Below are positions 23,301 to 31,485 of a stretch of DNA of 48,342 nucleotides, in pieces. The translations under genes and the position numbers were made by a program. Origin of the DNA: Pseudomonadota bacterium (GTDB taxonomy: Bacteria > Desulfobacterota > Desulfobacteria > Desulfobacterales > Desulfosarcinaceae); assembly GCA_023435265.1 (NCBI GenBank), contig JAEYRZ010000093.1, positions 1 through 48,342 of the forward strand, given 5' to 3'. Numbering within the stretch: the stretch's first letter is position 1; each line of letters opens with the position of its first letter. A model generated the notes under the pieces. That model had not been told where the DNA came from, ran no database searches, and saw nothing but the letters and a program-made list of their open reading frames with translations.

Positions 23301-23656
23301 AGATCGGGTTTCGCCTCGTCGACTTTGTCCTTGACCTTGGGCAGCACGTCGTCGATGTCGGTGCCCGGAATGAATTCCACATCGATGCGCGACAGGCCCT
23401 CGGAGCTGACCGACTTGATTTTTTTGACCCGGTCGAGCCCTTTGAGCTTCTTCTCGATCTTGATGGTGATGCCGGTCTCGATGTCCGCGGCCGAGACGCC
23501 CTTGTAATTGGTCTGCACGAAAACATGCGGGATGGTGATGTCGGGGGCGTTTTCACGGGGCAGGGCGACATAGCTGAAGCCGCCGATGATCACGATCAGC
23601 GCGGCCAGCACCATGACACTGAGCCGGTTTTTGACGGCGGTATCGGAAACGATCAT
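20351..23656 (-). CDS. RND-family efflux transporter, inner-membrane pump
   Basis: This 1101-residue protein starts MIVSDTAVKNRLSVM and is typical of an RND permease. It has a TM helix at about 12-32, a large periplasmic loop (about 35-330), a bundle of TM helices (about 340-460 and 520-560), a second large periplasmic loop and a final bundle (about 870-1040). ALPRENAPDITIPHVFVQTNYK and LGMLVDNAVVIVENVYR are family signatures. The Asp in the latter belongs to the proton relay. The start overlaps the end of the membrane fusion gene (ATGA), so the two form a pump. Some RND subfamilies carry this short N-terminal form. The substrate is unknown; regulation is probably by the TetR protein upstream. 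Confidence 0.92.
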   Translation of the reverse strand: MIVSDTAVKNRLSVMVLAALIVIIGGFSYVALPRENAPDITIPHVFVQTNYKGVSAADIETGITIKIEKKLKGLDRVKKIKSVSSEGLSRIDVEFIPGTDIDDVLPKVKDKVDEAKPDLPTDLEEDPSVFEVNFSELPIVTFSLAGTCGPRQLKTIADDLKDDIEAIPGVLEAEVTGGREREIRVEVDPDKLTYYHIPITNLRQVVATENQNTSGGAITLGQGRYQLRVPGEFENPDEILGLVVATHENKPVYLKDVARVLDGAKDETSRSRLDGIESVNIAVKKRVGENIIQITDRIDAVIQRAAPAWPEGTRITKLMDQAKDIRLMVADLENNIITGLLLVVVVLLFAMGLRNAVLVSMAIPFSMLISFSVLQALGITLNMVVLFSLTLALGMLVDNAVVIVENVYRYMQQGVPRVQAAMRATSEVAWPVIGSTLTTLAAFFPMIFWPGLMGEFMKYLPITLVVTLSSSLFVAMVINPALCAFFMKANGGAAGGTQSDVPAEDGGEAPAAIRGRLLTAYAALLRGALRHKVTVLGIAFASLVLMLQLWILTVGLEKPVEFFPKIDPKSIFVNIDPPEGSDLDYVDKIARQVEMAISGRWSDTRFPPLSEYPQAYEAREHRKADGEPYLGPTDIDNIEHIYAKSVQGGGGLSFDANLPNHIGIQFLDFEERRTPTMLDVETIRERVGHIAGAQITVAEQEEGPPTGAPINIEISGDNFTHLGALAEQVRAVIAQIPFVKDVQDDYVAGLPSVRVRIDRQKAALFDLSSSAIGAALKIAYNGLDVSTFYEGDEDYDIVVTLAEQDRRVVDVLHKLMIPTPAGPMVPLTTMARIDYTGSFGDVVRINHDRVVTVKAYVDEEKIPGAVARVQAERLLAGFPLPAGYQLKFTGENEFQKESEDFLSKAFLLAVLLIFLILVSMFNSLAQPLIILTSVILSLGGAFLGLFLLKAPFGIIMSGVGVISLAGVVVNNAIVLIDYTNKLRQRGMELTEALVAAGATRLRPVMLTAVTTILGLLPMITGVSYDFHQMAVAWSSESTLWWRSMSTLVACGLLVATLLTLVVVPTVYGLVETLKLRMGGYRARIRAWYWKPFASPSGPDRE

Positions 23657-24801
23657 TGGTCGAGCTCCAGCACGCTGTCGATCGTGCGCACGACAGTGAC
23701 CGGCGCATCCTGCCGGGCTTCGCGCTGGCCCACGACGATCACCTTGTCCCCGGCCGATAGTCCTTCCCCGATCTGCACCTGCCAGCCGTCCTGAATGCCC
23801 GTCCGCACCGGAACGATGCGGGCCTTGCCCGCTTCGGCGACGAACACCGCGGGCGCATTCTGGTGGGTGACCAGGGCGAACAAGGGCACGCTCAACGCAT
23901 TTTCGACCCGCTCCTTGACCACGTCGACGCGGGCGAACATATCCGCAAGCAGCACGCCCTGCGGGTTATCGACCGCGATTTCGAGCCGGTAGGTGCGCGC
24001 CAGGGTGTCGGTGCTGCTGGCCAGGAAATGCCGGCGTCCCTTGAACGTGCGGCCCTTGAGCGCGTCGATGCGCACGTCGAATTCCTCGATGGTGCGGACG
24101 GCGTCCACATCCGATTCGGGAATTCCGACCTCAACCTTGACCCGGTCCATCTCGAGAATCGTCGCCACCGGATCGGCGGCGGCCAGGTACTGTCCGATTT
24201 CGACCGGCAGGCGATCCACCACGCCGGCCATCGGCGCGCGGATGGCGCAGCGCTCCAGGTTGAGCGCCGCCATGTCCATGGCCGCCCTGCTGGTGTGCAC
24301 GAGGGCCACGGCATCGTCGAGCTGGGCGCGGGTGACCAGATCGTCCTTGAACAGCAGCGCGAACCGGTCGTGGGATGCCTTGGCCGCGTTGTAGCTGGCC
24401 GTGGCCGAGGCGAGCGCGTGGCGGTAGTCGCGGTCGTCGATGGCCGCCAGGACGGCCCCCTTTTGAACATGCCGACCTTCGGCGGCCGGCTTGGCGACCA
24501 GCGTGCCAGGCACCTCGGCGACCACCTTGAGCGTCACCCAGGGACGAACCACGCCGGGCAGGTTGATGCGGTTCTGCAGCGGGCCGGGGTGAAGCGTCAG
24601 GGCGACCACATTGATCGGGTCCGGGGCTTTTCCCGCGCCGGCCGCTTTCTGGGTTTTCAGCACCTCCCCCGCGGAGTGGATCCAGCTTTGCAGCACGACG
24701 ATCAGGCCGACCAGCACGATGAGCGCCAGCAGGGGCAGATTGGCATAGAGGCGCCGTAACCATTTACGGCCGGAATCCGATGGGATTGAATTGGATTGCA
24801 T
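23653..24801 (-). CDS. RND efflux periplasmic adaptor (membrane fusion protein)
   Basis: This 382-residue protein has an N-terminal membrane anchor (LPLLALIVLVGLIVVLQSW, about residues 20-38). Barrel-sandwich and lipoyl-like segments follow (VPGTLVAKPAAEGRHVQKG, ALLFKDDLVTRAQLDDAVA, GVVDRLPVEIGQYLAAADP), then a beta-barrel domain. This order is that of MFP/HlyD-type adaptors linking an RND pump to an outer-membrane channel. The Shine-Dalgarno before the ATG is weak. It follows the TetR gene by 39 bases. No outer-membrane factor gene is nearby. Confidence 0.9.
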   Translation of the reverse strand: MQSNSIPSDSGRKWLRRLYANLPLLALIVLVGLIVVLQSWIHSAGEVLKTQKAAGAGKAPDPINVVALTLHPGPLQNRINLPGVVRPWVTLKVVAEVPGTLVAKPAAEGRHVQKGAVLAAIDDRDYRHALASATASYNAAKASHDRFALLFKDDLVTRAQLDDAVALVHTSRAAMDMAALNLERCAIRAPMAGVVDRLPVEIGQYLAAADPVATILEMDRVKVEVGIPESDVDAVRTIEEFDVRIDALKGRTFKGRRHFLASSTDTLARTYRLEIAVDNPQGVLLADMFARVDVVKERVENALSVPLFALVTHQNAPAVFVAEAGKARIVPVRTGIQDGWQVQIGEGLSAGDKVIVVGQREARQDAPVTVVRTIDSVLELDQ

Positions 24802-24840
24802 GGCATTGTCCCGATTTTGAATTGATCCAGCGTGAAGAGC

Positions 24841-25503
24841 TCACGCGATCGATGGCGGCGTTCCGGATGGCGTGCAGCATTGGTTCCGGCACAGCAGAGG
24901 CGCCAGATTACGGATGAAAAAGTCGATTTGGCCGCCTACATCGATATAGTCGCCGCCGGCCAGCGCGTACAAGGTCATGCCGTCCAGAAAAGAAAGAAAG
25001 GTCACGGCGATCTTGTGCGCGTCGCGGGCGATTTCGACTTTCAACTGGCCACGGGATACTCCGGCCAGCAGAATGTCGACGATGCCGGCGATGATCCTGC
25101 GGTGGAGCTGGTGGATAAAATGCCGGCGTTCATAGAAGACGCCGCCCTGCATGATGGTTTGCATGATGATCTCGAAGTAGAACGGCTGCGAGGCGACAAA
25201 CGGACCTTCGCCGCACTCCATGAACGCTCGGGCGATACGCTCCAGCCGCTCGAGCGGTTCATCGGTCTGATCGGCGATCCGGTCGATCTGCTCGAACCAC
25301 TGCTCGCTGGCCTCCTGGATGGCGGCCATGAACAGCTCTTCCTTGTTTTTGTAGTACTCGTAGATCGTGCTTTTTCCGATGCCCGCGCCGGCGGCGATCT
25401 TCTCCAGCCTCGCCCCCTGGAAGCCGTTGCGCGAGAAGTAGTCGAGTGCCGCGCGGGCGATGTCGCGTGCTTTATCGGATCGTTTGGAGAAGTTTTCCGC
25501 CAT
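24841..25503 (-). CDS. TetR-family transcriptional regulator of the RND operon
   Basis: This 220-residue protein has a DNA-binding helix-turn-helix at about residues 15-60: ALDYFSRNGFQGARLEKIAA then GAGIGKSTIYEYYKNKEELF. The C-terminal ligand-binding part is diverse, as usual. It precedes the adaptor and pump genes in the same direction, so it probably represses its own operon (established pattern for TetR regulators of RND pumps). A sigma70-like promoter at 25542-25570 lies just upstream. Confidence 0.9.
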   Translation of the reverse strand: MAENFSKRSDKARDIARAALDYFSRNGFQGARLEKIAAGAGIGKSTIYEYYKNKEELFMAAIQEASEQWFEQIDRIADQTDEPLERLERIARAFMECGEGPFVASQPFYFEIIMQTIMQGGVFYERRHFIHQLHRRIIAGIVDILLAGVSRGQLKVEIARDAHKIAVTFLSFLDGMTLYALAGGDYIDVGGQIDFFIRNLAPLLCRNQCCTPSGTPPSIA

Positions 25504-25541
25504 CGTCGTGTACCGAGGTGTGTTCCGAACAAACGGTCGGC

Positions 25542-25570
25542 ACTATCTCAGAAGCTGCGGATTTTGTCAA
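25542..25570 (-). promoter_or_regulatory. Sigma70-type promoter of the TetR-MFP-RND operon
   Basis: On the minus strand TTGACA (25565-25570) is a perfect -35. It is followed by a 17-base spacer and a GATAGT -10 (25542-25547), 39 bases before the TetR ATG. An imperfect CCGACCG...TCGG half-palindrome lies just downstream of the -10, where a repressor could bind. Confidence 0.7.
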
Positions 25571-25630
25571 CAAATAAAAATAGAATGAAAACGGTCAATT
25601 AAATGTCACGACGTTCCGGTTGCGAAAGAT

Positions 25631-25650
25631 ACCCGACCGATCGGTCGGGT
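25631..25650. promoter_or_regulatory. Perfect 20-bp palindrome near the TetR promoter
   Basis: ACCCGACCGATCGGTCGGGT reads the same on both strands. It contains GACCGATCGGTC, a TetR-operator-like shape, and the imperfect site at the promoter has a related sequence. It lies about 60 bases upstream of the -35 box. It could instead terminate the DUF6178 transcript, although it lacks a run of T. Confidence 0.4.
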
Positions 25651-25685
25651 TGGTCCGCTTCCGGGCGGTGATTCGACCGGCGACG

Positions 25686-27428
25686 CTAGTCGCCTTCCGG
25701 CGCCGCGAAAAGGAAGAGCTGAACGAAGCGCGGGTCGAAGTCGCGGACTTCGACATCGCCCAATTCCGATTCCAGTTCCTGGAACAGACGGGCCAGGACC
25801 GAACCCGTGCGTTCGCGCAAGGCGGCGGCATCCAGGCGGCTGCATTCGGCGAGCCAGTTCAGGAAGTGGTTGCGCATGGCCTCGGAGACGCGGCGCGGCC
25901 TTGCCGCGGATTGCCACAGGGCTTCGAAAAATTCACGGAAGCGGGGCAGGGGCAGGGGTTCGGGGAAGGTCGCCGCCTGCATGTCCAGATAGTGGTCGGC
26001 CCACAGGGTCAGCAAAAGATTCTTGTAGGTCAGGAACCCTTTGGGGGTCTCCTGCGGCAGGGTGATGCCCATGCGTGCCAGCAGGTCATCTATGGCTGTG
26101 AGTTCGTCGAGCAGGTTCTCGGTGGCGCGGATGTCCGCCAGCGTGGCGAATTCGCGGTAGAGGCGGCCGCTGGCGTAGTTGTCGAAATAAAGCGGCTTTT
26201 TGAGCAGCAGGCCCCCCAGCACGCCCAGCCCGGCTTCGCCCCAGAACCCCAGCGGCAGCCCCGTTTTACCGAACCAGCTTTCACGGCGCCAGCGGTCGGT
26301 GCGCCACTTCAAGGCCAGTGCACAGCCATACCCCACGCGGAACAGGTCGCCCAGCAGATGATGCTGGATCAGGTTGGCGGCGCCGTACGGATCTCGGTGC
26401 GACGTGTCCGCGGCGACCTTTTCTATGCCGATGCTGATGTAGCCGCCGGTTTTGGCGACCACCTGCCTGAGCAGTTCGCGGTCCCGGATCTTGACCTGAT
26501 CGGCGGCGATGACCTGATTGCACAGGCCGGCGAACTCGCTTTGCAGGCGTTCCAGGATGATGTCGTCCTGAATCCGCCCCAGCGTCTGCACGAACAGGTT
26601 GGCTTGCTCCGGAACCTGGTTCGGGCTTCGGGGCAGGACCACGCCGTCGATCCGCCGCCCCCCGGTATCCTTCGGTTTGCGGCCGCGCTTGAGAAGTTCG
26701 GCGACACTCAGCGGCTGGTAGATGCCGATCGCCTCGTGGGGGGGCAGGATTCCTTTTTCCGCCAGGCGCAGGTTGCGCAGCCGATAGAATTCCTCTTCGG
26801 TTTCGGCTGGAAGGACGTTGCCGGTGTGCAGCAGCATTTCCTGATAGCGCTCGTAATCATATACGGCAATGCGCTTGAGCAGGTGGGTCAGCATGTGGTC
26901 GCGCAATTCCTGGATCTGGCGCCCCGCTTCAGGAAGCGCGCGCAGGCGGACGTAAAAGGTCTGGTCTTCGGTGAAAAATTCGTTTCCCAGCTCCGTGGGG
27001 TCCTGGTCGTGCTCGCGGACCGCGATATCCACGTTGCGGTAGAGGTAATATTCCAGCTCCTGGGCTTTTTCCTGTGAAATCCAGTGCGTGAAACGGTCGG
27101 GATCGGCCCGCAGCAGGCGGTCGTACCATTCGGTCATGGCCCTGGGATCGATCCGGTCGCGCCGCCAGACATCCATGTCCAGCAGGTATTCCCACTGGGC
27201 ATTGGAGGCCAGGGCAAGCACCGGCAAGGCGTCGTCCGCGCCGATCGTGTGGACCAGCAGGTAGAAGTCTTCCTCGGAGAACGACTGGACCAGGGTGACC
27301 GGATAGGGGTGGTCGACGACGGCGCCGACCGCCTGTTCCGGCGCAAGATTCAGAATGTCCCGGCGCTCTGCGGTCAGGCTTTCGGCGGTCGGCTTCTTGA
27401 CGAGATCCTGTGGAGGCGTCTTTTTCAT
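25686..27428 (-). CDS. DUF6178 family protein
   Basis: This 580-residue cytoplasmic protein has no signal or TM region. It begins with a 'ILNLAPEQAVGAVVDH' segment and VQSFSEEDFYLLVHTIGADD, then SNAQWEYLLDMDVWRRDRID. The latter pattern recurs in the DUF6178 family, which is found mainly in Desulfobacterota. Helical repeats fill the rest, with RLAEKGILPPHEAIGIY near the middle. Function is unknown. It stands alone, with 89 bases to the next upstream gene. Confidence 0.8.
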   Translation of the reverse strand: MKKTPPQDLVKKPTAESLTAERRDILNLAPEQAVGAVVDHPYPVTLVQSFSEEDFYLLVHTIGADDALPVLALASNAQWEYLLDMDVWRRDRIDPRAMTEWYDRLLRADPDRFTHWISQEKAQELEYYLYRNVDIAVREHDQDPTELGNEFFTEDQTFYVRLRALPEAGRQIQELRDHMLTHLLKRIAVYDYERYQEMLLHTGNVLPAETEEEFYRLRNLRLAEKGILPPHEAIGIYQPLSVAELLKRGRKPKDTGGRRIDGVVLPRSPNQVPEQANLFVQTLGRIQDDIILERLQSEFAGLCNQVIAADQVKIRDRELLRQVVAKTGGYISIGIEKVAADTSHRDPYGAANLIQHHLLGDLFRVGYGCALALKWRTDRWRRESWFGKTGLPLGFWGEAGLGVLGGLLLKKPLYFDNYASGRLYREFATLADIRATENLLDELTAIDDLLARMGITLPQETPKGFLTYKNLLLTLWADHYLDMQAATFPEPLPLPRFREFFEALWQSAARPRRVSEAMRNHFLNWLAECSRLDAAALRERTGSVLARLFQELESELGDVEVRDFDPRFVQLFLFAAPEGD

Positions 27429-27517
27429 AGGCTTTCGGCTGATTTCGTGTAAGGCGTTATACTAATACCAAATCCGCTTCGATCAATACGGTCGGGCCGC
27501 GCAGCGGGCCAGGCCGG

Positions 27518-28786
27518 TCACCCGGAAAGGCCGGCCGGGAGGGTGCCGGCGGGTTCGGGCGCCCGCGACCGACGCAAGGGGGCGAATTTGAACAGCAGCA
27601 ACAACCCCGGCGCGGCGATCAGCGTGCAGAAGGTGAAAAAGCCGGTCCAGCCGAGCCATTCGGCCAGCCAGCCGGTAATCGAGGCGGCGAACACCCGGGG
27701 GACGCCCATCAGGCTGCTGAGCAGTGCGTACTGGGTGGCGGTGAACTTTTTGTGGGTGATGCTGGCCATGAATGCCGTATAGGCGGCCGTGCCCATGCCG
27801 GCGGTCAGGTTTTCGAAGCCGATCACGGCCGCCAGGGCCGGGAGACTGTTGCCGATCAGGGACAGGGCGGCGAAGCCGGCGGTGGACAGGGCCTGCAGAA
27901 AACCGAAAACCCAGAGACTGCGATGGATTCCGACCTTGAGGATCAGGATGCCCCCCGCAAAAAGGCCGAGCGTGATGGCCTGGAACCCGGCCAGCTTGAC
28001 CACCGTGCCGATCTGCGTCTTGGTGAACTGCAGGTCGATGTAGAACGGTGCGGCCATGGCACCGGCCATGGTGTCGCCCAGTTTGTAGAACAGGATGAAG
28101 GCCAGGATCCATAAGGCGTTGGTGCGGCTGAAATACTCCGTAAACGGCGCCACGACCGCCTCGCGCAAGGTGCGCGGGATCCCCAGCGGCGTGGGCGGTT
28201 CGGGCGTCAGCACGGTGGCGAGCAGCGCCGGCAGGAGGCAGGCGGCCAGCAGGGCGTAAACAACCGAAAAAGGCAGGTGATCGGCCAGGATCAATCCCCC
28301 GCCGGAAGCCAGCAGCATTCCCGTGCGGTAGCCGGCGACGTAGAGCGAAGAGCCCAGGCCCAGCTCCTGGTCGGCCAGGTCCTCGCGCCGGTACGCGTCG
28401 ATGACGATATCCTGCGAAGCGCTGAACAACGTCACCGCAAACGCCGCAACGGCCACGAGCCAGGGCATTGCGACCGGATCGGTCATCCCCAGGCCGGCGA
28501 TGGATCCGATCAGCAGGAGCTGAAAGACGAGCAGCCAGCCGCGCCGGCGGCCCAGGAAGGCGATCGTGTAGCGGTCCAGCAGCGGCGCCTGAAAAAATTT
28601 GAGCGTGTACGGCAGGCCCACCAGGGCCATGAGGCCGATCACGGTCAGGTCGGCGCCGCTTTCGCGCATCCAGGTCTTCAGCACCGAGCCGGTCAGTTCC
28701 AGAGGCAGGCCGGCCGCATAACCCATGATCAGCGCCATCAGCATCCGGCGGCTGAAAAGGGTTTTGAGAAGGAGTCCTTTGGGCAT
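27518..28786 (-). CDS. AmpG-like MFS permease (muropeptide-type)
   Basis: This 422-residue protein starts at ATG 28786; upstream codons would run through the PEP carboxykinase terminator and are rejected. It has about 12 TM helices. GYAAGLPLELTGSVLKTWM, ALVGLPYTLKFFQAPLLDRY and SASQDIVIDAYRRED match the AmpG group of the major facilitator superfamily, which import GlcNAc-anhydro-muropeptides for cell-wall recycling. The substrate is inferred from family only. The terminator at 28799-28838 lies just upstream, so the gene has its own promoter or is read through. Confidence 0.82.
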   Translation of the reverse strand: MPKGLLLKTLFSRRMLMALIMGYAAGLPLELTGSVLKTWMRESGADLTVIGLMALVGLPYTLKFFQAPLLDRYTIAFLGRRRGWLLVFQLLLIGSIAGLGMTDPVAMPWLVAVAAFAVTLFSASQDIVIDAYRREDLADQELGLGSSLYVAGYRTGMLLASGGGLILADHLPFSVVYALLAACLLPALLATVLTPEPPTPLGIPRTLREAVVAPFTEYFSRTNALWILAFILFYKLGDTMAGAMAAPFYIDLQFTKTQIGTVVKLAGFQAITLGLFAGGILILKVGIHRSLWVFGFLQALSTAGFAALSLIGNSLPALAAVIGFENLTAGMGTAAYTAFMASITHKKFTATQYALLSSLMGVPRVFAASITGWLAEWLGWTGFFTFCTLIAAPGLLLLFKFAPLRRSRAPEPAGTLPAGLSG

Positions 28787-28798
28787 GCCGCGTTCTAT

Positions 28799-28838
28799 CC
28801 AAAAAAAAAGGGGCGCCGGCCTCGGGCCGGCACCCTTT
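28799..28838 (-). terminator. Rho-independent terminator of the PEP carboxykinase gene
   Basis: On the minus strand GGGTGCCGGCCCGAGGCCGG continues to CGCCCC and is followed by a run of nine T. The arms GGTGCCGGCC and GGCCGGCGCC can pair. It starts about 19 bases after the stop codon. Confidence 0.85.
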
Positions 28839-28856
28839 TCGGCCAGGAACGGGTGT

Positions 28857-30824
28857 CTATCGGTGTACACCCTGCAGTTGCGCCGGCGTTACGATGGGAC
28901 CGTACTTTTCCTTGAGCGCCAGCAGTTCGCGCTGTTGGTGCTGCAGGATCTCGAACAGAGGCGCCGGCAGGTTGTTTTCCTTGCCGTAGGCCGCCAGCTG
29001 CAGATCGATGCGCGCCAGAATGTTGTCGATATATAGAGAAAACTGCCGGGTGTAAAGCGTTTCGGGGTATTCCTTGGCGATGCGCTCCTTGAACAGCCGC
29101 GAAAGGTCGGCATACAGCGGGATGTAGCCGATGGGGGTCTCGATCGCCGCGACCTCGCCGTGCGCGCGCCGCTCCAGCCAGGCCAGCCACACTTTGACAT
29201 CGCGTTTTTCGCCCAGCAGCTTCTTGCCGCTGCCGCCGCGGGCCTCGTGGGTCAGAAAATAATTCAGACCGGCCATCAACGGCCGTTTGCGGGCGTCGAC
29301 CCGCGGACTGCCGAAGAACTTGAACTGCGCGTCCATGTAGTCGCCCAGGGCGCCCGGAATGAACGCGGCATTGGCCCAGGGAGAGCGCTTGACGCCGGTG
29401 GCGCCGACTTCGGTTGCGGTGGCGGCCGAAACGATGCAGGCGCCGATGACCACGCCTTCATCCGCGTTGCGGGCCACCCAGACCGGCGGCATGGTATCGC
29501 TGTCGCGGCCGCTGTAGGTGATCACCCGGGTTTCGACGCCGGCCGGATCCTCGGCCTTTTCCGAGTAATTGCTCAGCGCCCGGGAGGTCAGGGTGCATCG
29601 TGAATTGGGGTGTGAAACGGGAATCGGTTTGCCCTTGGCATCGGTCATGCCGGCTTCCCATAAGCCCTGGAAGTTACGTCCCTTTTTCGGCGGGGGTTCG
29701 CCGTTGCCGGTCCACTGCGGAACGCCGTTTTCGTCGATCAGCACATTGGACCAGATCACCTCGGTGCCGGGATGGCGCAGGCATTTCATCAGCATCGGGT
29801 CGCCTTCCCGGTTGACGTCCTCGACGATGCCGAAAATGCCGCATTCGGGGTTGACGGCGCGGATCGATCCGTCTTCGGCGATCCACATCTGGGCCAGGTC
29901 GTCCCCGATGAAGTGGTCGCCGGCCATGGCCGTGGTGGTTTTTCCGCAGCCGCTCGGCGCTGCGCCGGTGATCCAGGTGATTCGGCCGCCGGGGCCGTCG
30001 ATCCCGGTGATGAACATGTGTTCCGCTGTTTCCTCAGCCCTTCGTTCGTAAACCGAACGGTCCACCGAGAAGCGGTGGTTGCCTTTTTTCATCAGCAGCG
30101 TGTTCCCGGCATAGGTGCACTTGAAGCTGTAGGTGGTGCGGTGGCTGCGATCCATCAGCACCCGGGCGTCGGGCAGATCCTGCGCCCGGTTGAGGCCTTC
30201 GCTGTGAATGTTGGTGTAGAAGTGACCGAGGCGCTCGACCTCGCGGTCGAACCGGCGGTAGGTGTTGCGGTACAAAATTTCGGCGCTGTGGGAGACATAC
30301 GCGGAACTGGTGATCTCGATGGCCGGATTGGAGACCGGCGAACCGGCCGGCCCGCGCGAGTAGAAGCCGACGATCATGGTCTTGCCGCGCATGATGCCGC
30401 CCATGCCGCTGCGCACCACTTCGAGGGCCTCCTTGCGCCCCATGCGCAGGGCCAGCGAACTGACCAGTTCATCGTCGTTGGCCACGTAGTAGGTGCGGTC
30501 GATGATGCGGCCCTGTTCTTCTTTCAAATCGAAGTGGATCGTATGATCGGGCATTGGCAGCGGTTCTTCTTCCCCTTTGCGGATCGCCATCTCGCGGATA
30601 AACCGCCGGTCCGCCTCCGAACCGGTGTTGATGAACACGCCGTCGGGCTCGCACATCACCAGCGCATTGGCGATCTTGGTCAGAATGACGGGGTGTTTGA
30701 AGTCTTTGATGCGGCTGAATTGTTCGCCGTCCAGCTTTTCTTCCAAGAGCTTCCGGGCCGCATCGACGCTTCGGATCTGGCCGATGGCTTCTACGATGTC
30801 GACTCCTTGACTGAATTTGAGCAT
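28857..30824 (-). CDS. pckG: Phosphoenolpyruvate carboxykinase (GTP-type, divergent)
   Basis: This 655-residue enzyme has a clear AAGGAGAG Shine-Dalgarno before the ATG. GAAPSGCGKTTTAM is the kinase-1 (P-loop) motif and FIGDDLAQMW the kinase-2 region. These differ from textbook GTP-PEPCK motifs (SACGKTN and GDDIAWM) but lie at the right spacing. The N-terminal half has the SRGPAGSPVSNPAIEITSSA stretch and RSHRTTYSFKCT. It interconverts oxaloacetate and PEP with GTP and joins gluconeogenesis or anaplerosis in an anaerobe. It is about 30-50 residues longer than the common family size. A strong terminator follows. Nucleotide preference is inferred. Confidence 0.85.
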   Translation of the reverse strand: MLKFSQGVDIVEAIGQIRSVDAARKLLEEKLDGEQFSRIKDFKHPVILTKIANALVMCEPDGVFINTGSEADRRFIREMAIRKGEEEPLPMPDHTIHFDLKEEQGRIIDRTYYVANDDELVSSLALRMGRKEALEVVRSGMGGIMRGKTMIVGFYSRGPAGSPVSNPAIEITSSAYVSHSAEILYRNTYRRFDREVERLGHFYTNIHSEGLNRAQDLPDARVLMDRSHRTTYSFKCTYAGNTLLMKKGNHRFSVDRSVYERRAEETAEHMFITGIDGPGGRITWITGAAPSGCGKTTTAMAGDHFIGDDLAQMWIAEDGSIRAVNPECGIFGIVEDVNREGDPMLMKCLRHPGTEVIWSNVLIDENGVPQWTGNGEPPPKKGRNFQGLWEAGMTDAKGKPIPVSHPNSRCTLTSRALSNYSEKAEDPAGVETRVITYSGRDSDTMPPVWVARNADEGVVIGACIVSAATATEVGATGVKRSPWANAAFIPGALGDYMDAQFKFFGSPRVDARKRPLMAGLNYFLTHEARGGSGKKLLGEKRDVKVWLAWLERRAHGEVAAIETPIGYIPLYADLSRLFKERIAKEYPETLYTRQFSLYIDNILARIDLQLAAYGKENNLPAPLFEILQHQQRELLALKEKYGPIVTPAQLQGVHR

Positions 30825-30885
30825 ATAAATCTCTCCTTCTTGCGATTCATGGGCGGCGAAGATTCAACGCTCCGGCCGCAGCTGC

Positions 30886-31485
30886 TTAAGGCGCGCTGTC
30901 GTCTTCGGCGAAACGGGCCAGTATGATTTCGTTCGGGGGGCGCTTGGGAACGTGGTGGACGCCCTGTGCATCCCGGAAGTAGTGAATTCCGCTGCGCGCA
31001 TCGGCGGTATCGATCACGGCCGTCTCGCCGGGCTTGCCGACGGCCAGCACAAGCAGGATCTTCAGGTCTTCGCCGATCCCCAGAAAGGACCTCAGCCGGG
31101 GCCGCTCGATGGCGCCCAGCATGCAGCCGGCAAGGCCCTTTTCACGCGCACCCAGCAGGATGCTCTGCGCTGCGATGCCATGGTCGCAGTCCATGTGGCG
31201 GCTGATGCGCCGGTCGTGCAGCATGACGATGTAAGCGGCCGGTCGTTCGCCCTCCCCTGGACCGGGCCATTCTTTCAGGTAGCGCGCCCAGGAGAGGCAC
31301 GCGAAAATTTCGGCGTTGACGGTTGGATTGCAGGAGAGGATGTATTTCAGGGGTTGCAGGTTGGCGGCTGAGGCGGAGAGGCGTCCGAGTTCGACCAGTT
31401 CCGTCAGGGTTTGCATTGAAACCCGCTGCCTTTGATCGAAGCGGCGGCAGCTGCGGTTGGCCTTTATCAGATCAGCGATCGTCAT
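30886..31485 (-). CDS. Nitroreductase-family FMN oxidoreductase
   Basis: This 199-residue protein starts MTIADLIKANRSCRRFDQRQ; the R-S-x-R-x-F/Y pattern is the classic FMN-binding start. SASAANLQPLKYILSC and the later GAREKGLAGCMLGAIERPRL, LVLAVGKPGE fit the nitroreductase fold. It reduces nitro or quinone-like substrates using NAD(P)H; the physiological substrate is unknown. The start overlaps the RdgB stop by 14 bases, suggesting coupling. Confidence 0.87.
   Translation of the reverse strand: MTIADLIKANRSCRRFDQRQRVSMQTLTELVELGRLSASAANLQPLKYILSCNPTVNAEIFACLSWARYLKEWPGPGEGERPAAYIVMLHDRRISRHMDCDHGIAAQSILLGAREKGLAGCMLGAIERPRLRSFLGIGEDLKILLVLAVGKPGETAVIDTADARSGIHYFRDAQGVHHVPKRPPNEIILARFAEDDSAP

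Noticed and set aside
20054..23794. 1246-codon plus-strand frame opposite the RND pump
   Set aside because: It is antisense to a well-recognised pump gene; long open frames opposite GC-rich genes are common.
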